The notes: a model not told the origin generated them from the letters alone. A stretch of DNA of 64,000 nucleotides from Chryseobacterium gleum (GCA_945881885.1 CAMCVI010000007.1:84934-148933), one strand, 5' to 3'. Shown: positions 9,282 through 18,335, numbered from the stretch's first letter. Numbers and translations: made by a program.

Positions 9282-10317
9282 TTTCTAACCTTGAAATTAA
9301 AGGAAAATGATCACTATTATAGAAATCGTTTAAAGTTTCAAAACTTTTAATCTGAATGGTTTTATCTGCAAAAATATAGTCAATTCGAGCTGGATAATAT
9401 TTAAAATTATAAGTTTTTCCAAATCCGTCTCCATTTGACTCAAACGCGTCTTGCATGGAACCTTTTATGGTTCTGTACACAAATGAAAAAGCACTATTAT
9501 TCATATCGCCACAGATAATTTTTTTGAACTTACATTCGCTAAAATGCTGCTTTAACAATAAGGATTGTTCTTGTTGTTTGGTAAAAGCACCGCTAATTTT
9601 TCTGAAAATATATTTTGTTTTGGATTCATTCATTTTCTGAATTTCTTCCTCTTCAATATTTGTACTAATTTTTATCGATTGCAAGTGCATACTATAAATT
9701 CGCAATGTATCATTGCCTTTAATAATATCGGCATAAACTGCATTATTAGTTGAATTTGGAAAATTAATTACGCCTTTATCTATTATTTTGTATTTTGAAA
9801 AAATAGCATTTCCAACAATGATGTTATTGCCTTCTTTAAAAATATGCTGGTATTTATAATTTGAAAATTTGGTTTTTTCTAAATCTGAATACTCTTGAAC
9901 GCACAAAATATCAGGATTTTTTTCTGAAACAAATTCTGCAATTTTGTTAGGAATATTGGCTTTTTTGTACCAATTAAATTTATTGAATAAACGAACATTA
10001 TAGCTCATTATCGTAAATTCATTTTCAGATTTTGGCAATACTGTTTGTTTTAAATTATAGAACTTATTAATAAATGTAATTCCTAAAAGCAACACCAAAC
10101 CTGACACAAAAATATACTTTTTGAATTGTATCAACCAATATGCAAAAAACAACAAATTGACCACTAAGAAAAAAGGTAAAAACAAACTTAGCACACTCAA
10201 AAAAGGAAACCATTTTGGCGCTAAAAAAGGCAACAAATATGCCATTAATGTAGTAATCGCAACGACTACATTAAAAAATAACATGGTTTTAGAAATAAAT
10301 GACATTTTTTTTAGCAT
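9274..10317 (-). CDS. Membrane-anchored endonuclease/exonuclease/phosphatase family protein
   Basis: 347 residues. Three N-terminal hydrophobic helices (about 10-85) are followed by an EEP/DNase I-fold domain. Motifs are visible in order: IMSYNVRLFNKFNW, DILCVQEY (metal-binding Glu), RIYSMHLQS, KKIICGDMNNSAFS (Asp/Asn), RIDYIFAD and SDHFPLISRLEI (catalytic Asp-His). Members of this membrane-anchored group may act on phosphoesters of lipids or nucleic acids; the substrate is unknown. The start codon directly abuts the stop codon of the upstream rhomboid gene, so the two are translationally coupled in the mutL operon. Confidence 0.88.
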   Translation of the reverse strand: MLKKMSFISKTMLFFNVVVAITTLMAYLLPFLAPKWFPFLSVLSLFLPFFLVVNLLFFAYWLIQFKKYIFVSGLVLLLGITFINKFYNLKQTVLPKSENEFTIMSYNVRLFNKFNWYKKANIPNKIAEFVSEKNPDILCVQEYSDLEKTKFSNYKYQHIFKEGNNIIVGNAIFSKYKIIDKGVINFPNSTNNAVYADIIKGNDTLRIYSMHLQSIKISTNIEEEEIQKMNESKTKYIFRKISGAFTKQQEQSLLLKQHFSECKFKKIICGDMNNSAFSFVYRTIKGSMQDAFESNGDGFGKTYNFKYYPARIDYIFADKTIQIKSFETLNDFYNSDHFPLISRLEIK

Positions 10318-11148
10318 CTATTTATTGGCTGCAAAAAGAAATTCTTTTTCTTCTTTGGTTAAACTTTCGTATCCCGATTTACTAATTTTTTCGAGAATTT
10401 CATCAATTTGTCTTTGTGTAAAATTTACATCTGAAACACGAACTGATTGGTATTTTTTTTTGGGTTTGTTTTTATATATTTTTTTAAATGTAGTGTTTTT
10501 TCTCTTTTTAATAATAAATATTTCACTTATATCGATTCCTTTTTTCATCAACATAGAATAGACAAACCCGACTAAACCACCAGACAAATGTGCAATATGT
10601 CCGCCAGTGTTTTCTGAAAGTAACTGCACTACGTCCAAGAAAATATAAAAAAATGCCAACTGCCAAATTTTAAAATATCCAAGTAAAGGAAGCCGAATGG
10701 AATAACTTGGCGCAAAGGTGGCAACAGCTATAAAAACAGCCATTATAGATGCACTTGCACCAACTATTAAATTAGAATAATTAAAGAAATACCCGAAAGC
10801 AACGAAAATTAAACCTGCAAAAAAACTACCTAAAAAGTAAACCGTTAAAAACTGTTTGGTGTTGAAAAACGTATAAAATAATGTACTTATATAATACAAA
10901 AAAATTAAATTAAATAAAAGATGAATCGACTCTGAATGAAAAAATCCGTAGGTAAATACTGTCCAAGGAAACCATAAAACATCTTTATAATTTGAAGACA
11001 AAGCCAACCAGTTTGGATATTGAAACTGATTTGAAACAAAACTAAAACACATAGCACTTATAATGAAAACCAAAATATTAATAAAAATTAACTTTTGAGA
11101 AACATCACCAGTTTTGTATTGTTGCTTTATTTCGTTTAAAATACTCAT
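10318..11148 (-). CDS. Rhomboid family intramembrane serine protease (first of a pair in map order)
   Basis: 276 residues with six hydrophobic helices. The catalytic serine lies in GASAS (G130-S132) and the catalytic histidine in HIAHLSGG (H187). The helix 2 motif HLLFN (N80) is conserved. After the last helix there is a basic cytoplasmic tail of about 75 residues (KKRKNTTFKKIYKNKPKKK and following) that the neighbouring rhomboid lacks. Rhomboids cut transmembrane substrates within the bilayer. It is downstream of the second rhomboid by 77 bases and directly upstream of the phosphatase/nuclease gene. Confidence 0.92.
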   Translation of the reverse strand: MSILNEIKQQYKTGDVSQKLIFINILVFIISAMCFSFVSNQFQYPNWLALSSNYKDVLWFPWTVFTYGFFHSESIHLLFNLIFLYYISTLFYTFFNTKQFLTVYFLGSFFAGLIFVAFGYFFNYSNLIVGASASIMAVFIAVATFAPSYSIRLPLLGYFKIWQLAFFYIFLDVVQLLSENTGGHIAHLSGGLVGFVYSMLMKKGIDISEIFIIKKRKNTTFKKIYKNKPKKKYQSVRVSDVNFTQRQIDEILEKISKSGYESLTKEEKEFLFAANK

Positions 11149-11225
11149 TGTTATAAGTACACAGATTTAATTGATAATCATTTTTTATTAATATTGATTT
11201 TTGCAATTGTTATTGCAATTGAATT

Positions 11226-11879
11226 TTAATTCCACCTATTATGCGTAAATTTATTTTTTCTCCAAAGCATCATTAAAATAAAACCTGTTAATGCTCCGCC
11301 AATGTGGGCAAAATGTGCAATATTCCCTCCTCCGGAAAATATTGAAAAACCGGTTACGCCTGAGAATAAATCTAAACCTACAATTATTGGTACAAAAAAC
11401 TTCGCTTTTATAGGTACTGGAATAAACATCATCATTAATTCTGCCATTGGAAACATATAAGCAAAAGCAACTAACAAACCGTAAATGGCGCCAGACGCAC
11501 CTACTGCCTGGCTATACATTATTACGTCAGCAGCTTCAGGCACATTACTAATTAAATAGTAATTAATTAAAGTATGTAAAAAAGCCGCTCCTAAACCACA
11601 AGCGATGTAAAAGAACAAAAACTTTTTTCCGCCCCAATAATGTTCTAGAGCTGAACCAAAAGAAACCAAAGCAAACATATTGAATAAAATATGCATCAAA
11701 TTTGGCATAGGCGCATGCATAAACATGTGCGTAAAAGGTTGCCAAAATCGGAACTTTTCACTTTCAAAGTAAAACAAAGATAACGCTTCATAATTTTGAG
11801 GCATGACCTGACTCAATACAAAAACTATAACATTTATTATCAATAGTTGCTTTACAACAGGTGTCATATTATTGAACAT
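11226..11879 (-). CDS. Rhomboid family intramembrane serine protease (second of a pair in map order)
   Basis: 217 residues, six transmembrane helices, GlpG-like core. Serine nucleophile in GASGAIYG (S129), histidine in HFAHIGGALTGF (H192), HILFN (N67) and the L1-loop residues FRFWQPFTHMFMHA. The 2-base gap to the mutL stop implies one transcript. It shares only the catalytic core with its neighbour, so this is an old rather than a recent duplication. Confidence 0.93.
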   Translation of the reverse strand: MFNNMTPVVKQLLIINVIVFVLSQVMPQNYEALSLFYFESEKFRFWQPFTHMFMHAPMPNLMHILFNMFALVSFGSALEHYWGGKKFLFFYIACGLGAAFLHTLINYYLISNVPEAADVIMYSQAVGASGAIYGLLVAFAYMFPMAELMMMFIPVPIKAKFFVPIIVGLDLFSGVTGFSIFSGGGNIAHFAHIGGALTGFILMMLWRKNKFTHNRWN

Positions 11880-11881
11880 AC

Positions 11882-13720
11882 TTAAAAATTTTTATCTAAT
11901 TCTTCTGTGGTTAATGTAATAAATATAGGTTTTTGAAACGGCGAAACATTTGGTTCTTTGCAGGCAAACAAGCCATTTACAATATTTTCTAATTCTATGG
12001 TATTTAGATATTTTCCTGATTTAATCGCGACACTTTTGGCAATAAATTTAGCAATACTATCACTCAATGAAAAACTATCTTCTGGTAAATTTTCTTGCAA
12101 ATTATAAATCAAATCGTGTAAAATCTCAATTACATTTAAATCCGAAATTTGGGCTGGTAAACCCGAAATAATTACCTCATCCAATCCCATTTTTTCAAAA
12201 GCAAAACCTATACCTTCTAAATTAGGTTGAATTTCTTTTAAATACATCATCTCATCTCTAGAAAACTTAATTTCCAAAGGAAACAATAACTGCTGACTTG
12301 AGGCTTGATGAATGGTAATATTAGTTAAAAATTGTTCATATAAGATACGTTGATGTGCTCTATTTTGATGAATAACTAATAATCCAGATTTGATACTATT
12401 GATAATATATTTTCTGTTGAATTGATAGATTAAAGTCTGACTTTCTGTCGATTTATCATCAAATAATTTACTGGCTACTAAATTTGTCTCAAAATAATCA
12501 TTTGAAACTTCGGTGGCATCTTGTTTTAAATTGGTATATAAACTTTCCCAATGAGGTTGCGCTGATTTACTTTTTTCATAAGAAGGCGAAGCCGAATATT
12601 TTTTAGTTTCAGATTCAAAGGGATTAAAAGATCGATCCACCTGAATGGTTGGTGAACCTAACGTTTTATCTTTGTAATCATAAGGAACATCTAAATTAGC
12701 ATCTCTCTCAAAATCGAGTATTGGCGCTACATTAAACATCCCTAAACTGTGTTTCACTGTGGCACGTAAAATAGCGTATAACGCTTGTTCATCGTCAAAT
12801 TTTACTTCTGTTTTTGTGGGATGTATGTTAATATCAATAGTATGTGGCGGTACTTCTAAAAATAAGAAATAACTGGGTTGATTATTGTCTCGCAACAAGC
12901 CATCAAAAGCATTCATGATAGCATGATGCAAAAATGGACTTCGTATAAATCTATTATTGACTAGAAAAAATTGTTCTGTTCTGTTTTTCTTTGCAAATTC
13001 GGGCTTTCCTACAAAACCACTAATTTTCAAAATCTCAGTTTCTTCTGTTACAGGAACTAATTTTTCATTTGTTTTACCACCGAAAATATTTACAATTCGC
13101 TGCCGATAATTAGAACTTGGTAAATTAAACACTTCACTTCCATTACTAATCATCGTAAAACTGATGTTAGGATGCGCCAAAGCTACGCGTTCAAACTCGT
13201 CAATAACATGTTTCAATTCGATATTATCCGATTTTAAAAAATTTCTACGAGCAGGAATATTGAAAAATAAATTTTTTACTAGAAATGAAGTTCCTTTTGG
13301 TAAAACGGCCACATCTTGTGTAATCACTTTACTTCCTTCAATGATGATATGAATACCTAATTCTTCTTGATCTTGCTTGGTTTTTAATTCTACGTGAGCA
13401 ACTGCTGCAATTGACGCTAAAGCTTCTCCACGAAATCCTTTTGTATGTAAAGCAAATAAATCTTCCGCATGACGGATTTTAGAAGTCGCATGACGTTCAA
13501 AACACAATCGGGCATCTGTTACGTTCATTCCTAAGCCATTATCAATGACTTGAATTAGCGTTTTTCCAGCATCTTTTACGATAAGTTTAATTTCGGTTGC
13601 CTTTGCATCAACGGCATTTTCAATCAACTCTTTAACTACAGAAGCCGGTCGTTGCACCACTTCTCCAGCAGCAATTTGATTGGCTACATGATCAGGTAAT
13701 AATTGAATAATTCCAGACAT
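11882..13720 (-). CDS. mutL: DNA mismatch repair protein MutL
   Basis: 612 residues. The N-terminal GHKL ATPase shows IAAGEVVQRPASVVKELIENAVDA, DNGLGM and TKGFRGEALASI. A linker runs over about 335-430 and a C-terminal dimerisation domain from about 440. MutL couples MutS mismatch recognition to strand incision. The C-terminal endonuclease motifs are not canonical: the DQHA(x)2E(x)4E position reads HQNRAHQRILYE (451-462), and the metal-site CPHGRP position reads SPFQKP. Nicking activity is therefore doubtful. It is the first gene of a mutL-rhomboid-rhomboid-phosphatase operon with a TAAATTTG promoter element upstream. Confidence 0.96.
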   Translation of the reverse strand: MSGIIQLLPDHVANQIAAGEVVQRPASVVKELIENAVDAKATEIKLIVKDAGKTLIQVIDNGLGMNVTDARLCFERHATSKIRHAEDLFALHTKGFRGEALASIAAVAHVELKTKQDQEELGIHIIIEGSKVITQDVAVLPKGTSFLVKNLFFNIPARRNFLKSDNIELKHVIDEFERVALAHPNISFTMISNGSEVFNLPSSNYRQRIVNIFGGKTNEKLVPVTEETEILKISGFVGKPEFAKKNRTEQFFLVNNRFIRSPFLHHAIMNAFDGLLRDNNQPSYFLFLEVPPHTIDINIHPTKTEVKFDDEQALYAILRATVKHSLGMFNVAPILDFERDANLDVPYDYKDKTLGSPTIQVDRSFNPFESETKKYSASPSYEKSKSAQPHWESLYTNLKQDATEVSNDYFETNLVASKLFDDKSTESQTLIYQFNRKYIINSIKSGLLVIHQNRAHQRILYEQFLTNITIHQASSQQLLFPLEIKFSRDEMMYLKEIQPNLEGIGFAFEKMGLDEVIISGLPAQISDLNVIEILHDLIYNLQENLPEDSFSLSDSIAKFIAKSVAIKSGKYLNTIELENIVNGLFACKEPNVSPFQKPIFITLTTEELDKNF

Positions 13721-13753
13721 TAATCTGTTTTGATTTTGATTTTGGTAATGTTA

Positions 13754-13761
13754 CAAATTTA
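13754..13761 (-). promoter_or_regulatory. Promoter -7 element for the mutL operon
   Basis: TAAATTTG on the minus strand matches the Bacteroidota -7 consensus TAnnTTTG, 33 bases before the mutL ATG. The -33 region is weak. Confidence 0.5.
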
Positions 13762-13837
13762 AGAAATTAAAAACTTATTTTTAGTTCTCAAAAATTACAA
13801 AATGTAAAAGTTAATAACAAAATACTTCTTTATAAAA

Positions 13838-13876
13838 TAAAAAATCACATCCTTCCATGAATGGAAACCTGTGATT
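13838..13876 (-). terminator. Terminator downstream of ribH
   Basis: Read on the minus strand, AATCACA and TGTGATT pair around an inner TTCCA/TGGAA stem, followed by a T-rich run. It lies 26 bases after the ribH stop. Confidence 0.78.
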
Positions 13877-13901
13877 ATAATTTATTTGATTTTACTAGAA
13901 T

Positions 13902-14390
13902 TTAGTATCTTTTATTCAATTCTATCATTTTAATAGCGGCAATTGCTGCTTCAATTCCTTTATTTCCATGTTTTCCTCCGCTTCTATCGATAGATTGTTG
14001 CATAGTATTATCTGTTAAAACACAAAAAATAGTAGGCACATCATACAATAAATTTAAATCTTTCATGCCTTGGGTTACACCTTCACAAACAAATTCAAAA
14101 TGCATGGTTTCACCTTTAATTACGCAACCAATAACAATTACAGCATCTAGCTCCAACTTTTCGTGCATTTGTCGGGCGCCAAAAATTAATTCAAAACTTC
14201 CTGGAACATTCCAACGGTCTATATTTTCTGGTAATGCGCCACAATCTGATAAAGCGGTAACAACGCCTTTATACAAACCTTCTGTAACGTTTTCATTCCA
14301 TTCTGAAACAACAATCCCAAACCGAAAATCTTTCGCGTTTGGGATTGTGTTTTTATCGTATTGAGATAAATTTTTATTTTCGGTTGCCAT
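13902..14390 (-). CDS. ribH: 6,7-dimethyl-8-ribityllumazine synthase
   Basis: 162 residues. It condenses 5-amino-6-ribitylamino-uracil with dihydroxybutanone phosphate, the penultimate step of riboflavin synthesis, in the cytosol. Visible family blocks are FGIVVSEWNENVTEGL, VPGSFELIFGARQM, VIGCVIKGETMHFEFV and GVLT-type FCVLTDNTMQQSIDRSGGKHGNKG, which holds the catalytic/phosphate-binding part. The start ATG overlaps the stop of the upstream TPR gene by one base (TAATG), so translation is coupled. The other rib genes are not nearby. Confidence 0.96.
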   Translation of the reverse strand: MATENKNLSQYDKNTIPNAKDFRFGIVVSEWNENVTEGLYKGVVTALSDCGALPENIDRWNVPGSFELIFGARQMHEKLELDAVIVIGCVIKGETMHFEFVCEGVTQGMKDLNLLYDVPTIFCVLTDNTMQQSIDRSGGKHGNKGIEAAIAAIKMIELNKRY

Positions 14391-15184
14391 TATTTTTCCA
14401 ATGATGCAATTAAAATATCAACTGTACTTCCTTCTTGAGAAGTTTCATATTTTTCTTTTATCGTTTTTAAATAACCTAACGCTTCATCATTTCTCTTTAA
14501 AACAATTGCCATATTGGCTGCTTTTAATAAAAATCTTGGTGTTACAAAATCATTTTCATCTGCATTTGCAGCTTCAATGTATAATTTTAAAGCTTCTTCA
14601 TTGTTATTTAACTCTGCATTTGCGTCACCTTTTGCGCCAATTGCCAAAGCATGTAAATTTTGCTCTTTTGTTGAAAAATTATCTAAATGCTCAATTGCTT
14701 TTTTAAAGTCTTTCAAATGTAAACAAGCCATTCCTGCAGAATACTCTGCTAAATTAGCGGCTTTTGTACCTGCATATTCTGAAATGATTCCTTCAAAACC
14801 TAATTTACCTTCACCACCTTTTAAAGACAATTTAAATAAAGAATCTTGTTTTTCTGTAGCATCAACCGCTTTTTGAAAATACATTTGTGCTTGATTCATT
14901 TCTTTAAATGCTTCTTCTTGGCTTGGCGTTGCAATGTATTTATCGTATAAGATATATCCTAAAGTAGCAACTGCTACTGCTAAAATTACGCCTAATATTG
15001 CTTTTTGGTTTTTAATAACCCATTCTTCGGTTTTATTTGCTGTTTCATCTAATGTATTAAAAACACCAGCAGTAGTACTATCTTTTTCGTTTACATTTAT
15101 GTCATCTACACTTGTATCAAATGCAGGATCTTTTTCTACTTCAGGTTTTGGTGATTTATAACCTCTTTTATTATATGTTGCCAT
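14390..15184 (-). CDS. Membrane-anchored tetratricopeptide-repeat protein (YfgM-like)
   Basis: 264 residues. A hydrophilic N-terminus of about 60 residues is followed by one transmembrane helix (about 63-83, AILGVILAVAVATLGYILYD), then TPR-like helices to the end. The layout resembles YfgM, which sits beside the Sec translocon and helps envelope protein folding; that role is inferred. It is co-transcribed with ribH. A -7 element TATTTTTG is found 25 bases upstream, overlapping the leader of divergent recF. Confidence 0.8.
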   Translation of the reverse strand: MATYNKRGYKSPKPEVEKDPAFDTSVDDINVNEKDSTTAGVFNTLDETANKTEEWVIKNQKAILGVILAVAVATLGYILYDKYIATPSQEEAFKEMNQAQMYFQKAVDATEKQDSLFKLSLKGGEGKLGFEGIISEYAGTKAANLAEYSAGMACLHLKDFKKAIEHLDNFSTKEQNLHALAIGAKGDANAELNNNEEALKLYIEAANADENDFVTPRFLLKAANMAIVLKRNDEALGYLKTIKEKYETSQEGSTVDILIASLEK

Positions 15185-15208
15185 TGAACTAAAATTTTAT
15201 TAGAAATG

Positions 15209-15216
15209 CAAAAATA
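15209..15216 (-). promoter_or_regulatory. Promoter -7 element for the TPR-ribH operon
   Basis: TATTTTTG on the minus strand fits TAnnTTTG, with T-rich DNA at the -33 position. It is arranged back to back with the recF promoter. Confidence 0.45.
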
Positions 15217-15270
15217 TACTTTTTATTTAAATTTAAAAGTTCTTTTATTTATATTTTTAAAAATTGAACT

Positions 15271-15278
15271 TACATTTG
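15271..15278 (+). promoter_or_regulatory. Promoter -7 element for recF
   Basis: TACATTTG fits TAnnTTTG and lies 41 bases before the GTG start at 15320. Because it lies inside the longer open frame, it argues against a start at 15206. Confidence 0.55.
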
Positions 15279-15319
15279 TACTCGAAAGTGTAATTTTCGA
15301 TACTTTTTACCGAAAAAAC

Positions 15320-16399
15320 GTGATTTTAAAAAAACTATCTTTACTTAATTATAAGAACATTGCAGAGAATTCTTTTGAATTTGAAAGCAAAATAAATGCT
15401 ATTGTAGGAAAAAACGGCATTGGTAAAACCACAATTTTGGATGCAATTTATCATTTAGCAGTTGGAAAAAGTTATTTTAATCCACTTTCTACACAAAATA
15501 TCAAACATGGTGAGGAGTTTTTTGTAATTGATGGCTTGTTTGAAAAAGAAAATCGTACCGAACAAATTATATGTAGTTACAAGAAAGCGCAAAAAAAGAT
15601 ATTAAAACGGAACGGAAAAATTTACGAGAAATTTTCAGAACATATTGGATTAATTCCTATTGTGATTATTTCACCTAGCGATACAGATTTGATTATTGAA
15701 GGAAGCGAAACCCGAAGAAAATTTATTGATAATGTCATTTCTACTTTTGATGCGTCGTATTTGAATACTTTAATTAACTACCAAAAAACACTACAACAAA
15801 GAAATGCTTTATTAAAATACTTTGCATTAAATCAGGTTTTTGATGCTGATAATTTGAATATTTATAACGAACAATTATCGAGATTTGGACAACAAATTTT
15901 CTCTAAAAGAAAGGATTTTTTAGAAAAATTTATTCCTGTTTTTCAAGAATTATACGAGGTCATTTCTGAAAATGCTGAAAAAGTAACTATTGAATATGAA
16001 AGTCAACTTCATGAATACAATTTGGAGACCTTACTAGTTCAAAATCTTCAAAAAGATAGAATTACTCAATATACCACTTGCGGTATTCATAAAGATGATG
16101 TTTTATTCAATATTGCAGGTTTTCCTGTTAAAAAATTTGGATCGCAAGGCCAACAAAAATCATTTTTAATTGCTTTGAAATTAGCGCAGTTTGATTTCAT
16201 TAAAAAACATACAAAAACATTGCCGATTTTACTTTTTGATGATATCTTTGATAAATTAGATGCGTTTAGAGTGCAACAAATTGTAAATATGGTAAATAAT
16301 GATGTTTTTGGACAAATTTTTATTTCCGACACGCATCCAGAAAGAACTGAAAACATTATAAAACAAACACATAAAAGTTATAAAATATTTAATATCTAG
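15320..16399 (+). CDS. recF: DNA replication and repair protein RecF
   Basis: 359 residues from a GTG at 15320, giving [17 protein letters not shown], where the family normally begins. The frame stays open to 15206, but that extension is a hydrophobic stretch foreign to RecF and contains a promoter element. SMC-like ATPase: Walker [10 protein letters not shown] near residue 30, signature-type [18 protein letters not shown] near 273, and Walker [12 protein letters not shown] near 300. RecF loads RecA at single-strand gaps with RecO and RecR. It stands between the divergent TPR gene and the rhodanese lipoprotein, away from dnaN. Confidence 0.95.
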   Translation: MILKKLSLLNYKNIAENSFEFESKINAIVGKNGIGKTTILDAIYHLAVGKSYFNPLSTQNIKHGEEFFVIDGLFEKENRTEQIICSYKKAQKKILKRNGKIYEKFSEHIGLIPIVIISPSDTDLIIEGSETRRKFIDNVISTFDASYLNTLINYQKTLQQRNALLKYFALNQVFDADNLNIYNEQLSRFGQQIFSKRKDFLEKFIPVFQELYEVISENAEKVTIEYESQLHEYNLETLLVQNLQKDRITQYTTCGIHKDDVLFNIAGFPVKKFGSQGQQKSFLIALKLAQFDFIKKHTKTLPILLFDDIFDKLDAFRVQQIVNMVNNDVFGQIFISDTHPERTENIIKQTHKSYKIFNI

Positions 16400-16492
16400 T
16401 TTATTTTTCTAGAAAGTTAGATCGATAGATAATTAGATTGTTACACCATAAACGAATCAACAAAAAATAAATAAATAACATATTTTAATAAA

Positions 16493-17182
16493 ATGAAAAA
16501 AATAAAATCAATTATCGCAATAGCAATTATTACATTATCAATAAGTTGCACCAATAGCCAAAATTTCAAAAGTGTTACTGCTTCAGAATTTAAAGGCGAA
16601 ATTATTAAAACAAACGACGCACAAATTTTAGATGTTAGAACACCAGGAGAATATGCAAACGGTAAAATTGCAGATGCCAAAAACGTGGATTGGAACGGTG
16701 ATTCTTTTGATACTCAAGTAGCCAATTTAGACAAATCAAAACCCGTTTTTGTATATTGCTTAAGCGGCGGAAGAAGTAAAAAAGCTGCCAATCATTTAGT
16801 GAAATTAGGTTTTAAAAACATTATCGAATTAGATGGCGGTTACATGGCCTGGGAAAAGGCAAATCCAAAAACCAGCGCAAGTTGGTCTGGAATGACTTTG
16901 GAAGACTACAACAAATTAATGATTTCCCATAAAACAGTTGTAATAGATTTTTACGCAGAATGGTGTGGTCCATGTAAAAAAATGTCGCCATATTTAGATA
17001 AAATAAGTAAAGAAATGTCTGATAAAGTAATTGTTAACCGCATTGATGCTGATCAAAACAAATCATTATTTAACGCATTAGGTTACCAAGGTTTACCAGT
17101 AATTATTGTAATTAAAAACGGAAAACAAACGTTCTTTAAAAACGAATTTGTTAGCGAAGAAGAATTGAGAAAAGCTTTATAA
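16493..17182 (+). CDS. Rhodanese-thioredoxin fusion lipoprotein
   Basis: 229 residues. The signal peptide ends in SISC with lipidated C19. A rhodanese domain spans about 27-125, with active-site loop C89-LSGGRS. A thioredoxin domain spans about 130-229, with FYAEWCGPCKK (C158, C161) and cis-proline P202 (GLPVI). Both active sites look intact. The protein should act in the periplasm, moving sulfur or electrons: a persulfide formed on C89 could be released by the thioredoxin part. That coupling is inference. Similar rhodanese-thioredoxin fusions occur in Bacteroidota. Monocistronic by spacing. Confidence 0.9.
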   Translation: MKKIKSIIAIAIITLSISCTNSQNFKSVTASEFKGEIIKTNDAQILDVRTPGEYANGKIADAKNVDWNGDSFDTQVANLDKSKPVFVYCLSGGRSKKAANHLVKLGFKNIIELDGGYMAWEKANPKTSASWSGMTLEDYNKLMISHKTVVIDFYAEWCGPCKKMSPYLDKISKEMSDKVIVNRIDADQNKSLFNALGYQGLPVIIVIKNGKQTFFKNEFVSEEELRKAL

Positions 17183-17252
17183 AAAATAAGTAAAAGTAAA
17201 AGAAACAAGTAAAAACTTTTCACTATTCACTAATTACTATTCACTTAAAAAT

Positions 17253-18266
17253 ATGAATATCATACAACAACAATCGTTAAAAAAATACAACACCTTTGGC
17301 ATTGAAGCTTTTGCAACTGAATTTTGCGAGGTAAATTCAATTAACGGTTTAGCAAACGTTTTAAAAGAAAACCAACAAAGAAAACTCTTTATTTTAGGTG
17401 GTGGAAGTAACATGCTTTTAACTCAAAATATCGATGCTTTAGTGTTACATATTAACAATAAAGGCATTGAAGTGGTTAATGAAAATGACGATTTTGTTTG
17501 GGTAAAAGGAAATGCAGGAGAGAACTGGCACGAATTTGTCCTGTTTTGTATCAAACACAATTATGGCGGTATTGAAAATTTATCTTTAATTCCGGGAAAT
17601 CTTGGTGCCACTCCAATTCAAAATATTGGTGCTTATGGCGTTGAAATTAAAGACACATTTGTTTCTTGTGAAGCGATGAAAATTGACACACAAGAAATTT
17701 CCACTTTTGATAAAAATGCTTGTAAATTTGGTTATAGAGAAAGCGTTTTTAAGTCCGATTTGAAAAACCAATATGTAATTGTATCAGTTATTTTTAAACT
17801 AACCAAAAAGAATCACAAACTAAATACATCTTATGGCGCTATTGATGTAGAATTAGAAAATATGGGCATCAAAAACCCAACGATTCAAGATGTAAGTCGA
17901 GCAGTAATCGCCATTCGTGAAAGCAAATTACCGAATCCGAAAGAGTTAGGAAATAGTGGAAGTTTCTTTAAAAATCCAATTGTTCCAATCGAAATTTACG
18001 AAAAAGCTAAAGCGAATTTTCCAGATATGCCACATTATCCAGTTTCGGAAACACTTGTAAAAGTGCCTGCTGGTTGGCTAATTGAGCAAGCAGGTTTTAA
18101 AGGCAAACGTTTTGGTGATGCTGGAATTCACACCAAACAAGCTTTAGTTTTAGTCAATTACGGAAACGCAACAGGAAATGAAATCTGGAACGTTGCGCAA
18201 AATATCCAAAAAACTATTTTTGAAAAATACGGAATTAGCATTGAAGCAGAAGTAAATGTGATTTAA
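17253..18266 (+). CDS. murB: UDP-N-acetylmuramate dehydrogenase MurB
   Basis: 337 residues. FAD enzyme that reduces UDP-GlcNAc-enolpyruvate to UDP-MurNAc in peptidoglycan synthesis. The FAD-binding part has KKYNTFGIEAFA and LGGGSNML. LIPGNLGATPIQNIGAYGVE is the core signature. The substrate domain has YRESVFK, ELGNSGSFFKNP (catalytic Ser) and GWLIEQAGFKGKRFGDAGIH, and the C-terminus carries the Glu in SIEAEVNVI. The length and the Tyr-loop insert match the E. coli type I enzyme. Confidence 0.97.
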   Translation: MNIIQQQSLKKYNTFGIEAFATEFCEVNSINGLANVLKENQQRKLFILGGGSNMLLTQNIDALVLHINNKGIEVVNENDDFVWVKGNAGENWHEFVLFCIKHNYGGIENLSLIPGNLGATPIQNIGAYGVEIKDTFVSCEAMKIDTQEISTFDKNACKFGYRESVFKSDLKNQYVIVSVIFKLTKKNHKLNTSYGAIDVELENMGIKNPTIQDVSRAVIAIRESKLPNPKELGNSGSFFKNPIVPIEIYEKAKANFPDMPHYPVSETLVKVPAGWLIEQAGFKGKRFGDAGIHTKQALVLVNYGNATGNEIWNVAQNIQKTIFEKYGISIEAEVNVI

Positions 18267-18287
18267 TTTACGATTTACGATTTACGA
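18267..18287 (+). repeat. Triple 7-bp tandem repeat after murB
   Basis: Three perfect copies of TTTACGA begin at the base after the murB stop, followed by a partial copy (TTTG). Confidence 0.85.
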
Positions 18288-18304
18288 TTTGTAAAAAATT
18301 AAAC

Positions 18305-18335
18305 TTGAATCTTTAAACAAATAAGCCTAAATTTG
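18305..18335 (+). promoter_or_regulatory. Promoter of the glycosyltransferase-sigma factor pair
   Basis: TTG at 18305-18307, a 20-base spacer, then TAAATTTG at 18328-18335: a good Bacteroidota promoter, 20 bases before the ATG at 18355. Confidence 0.62.
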
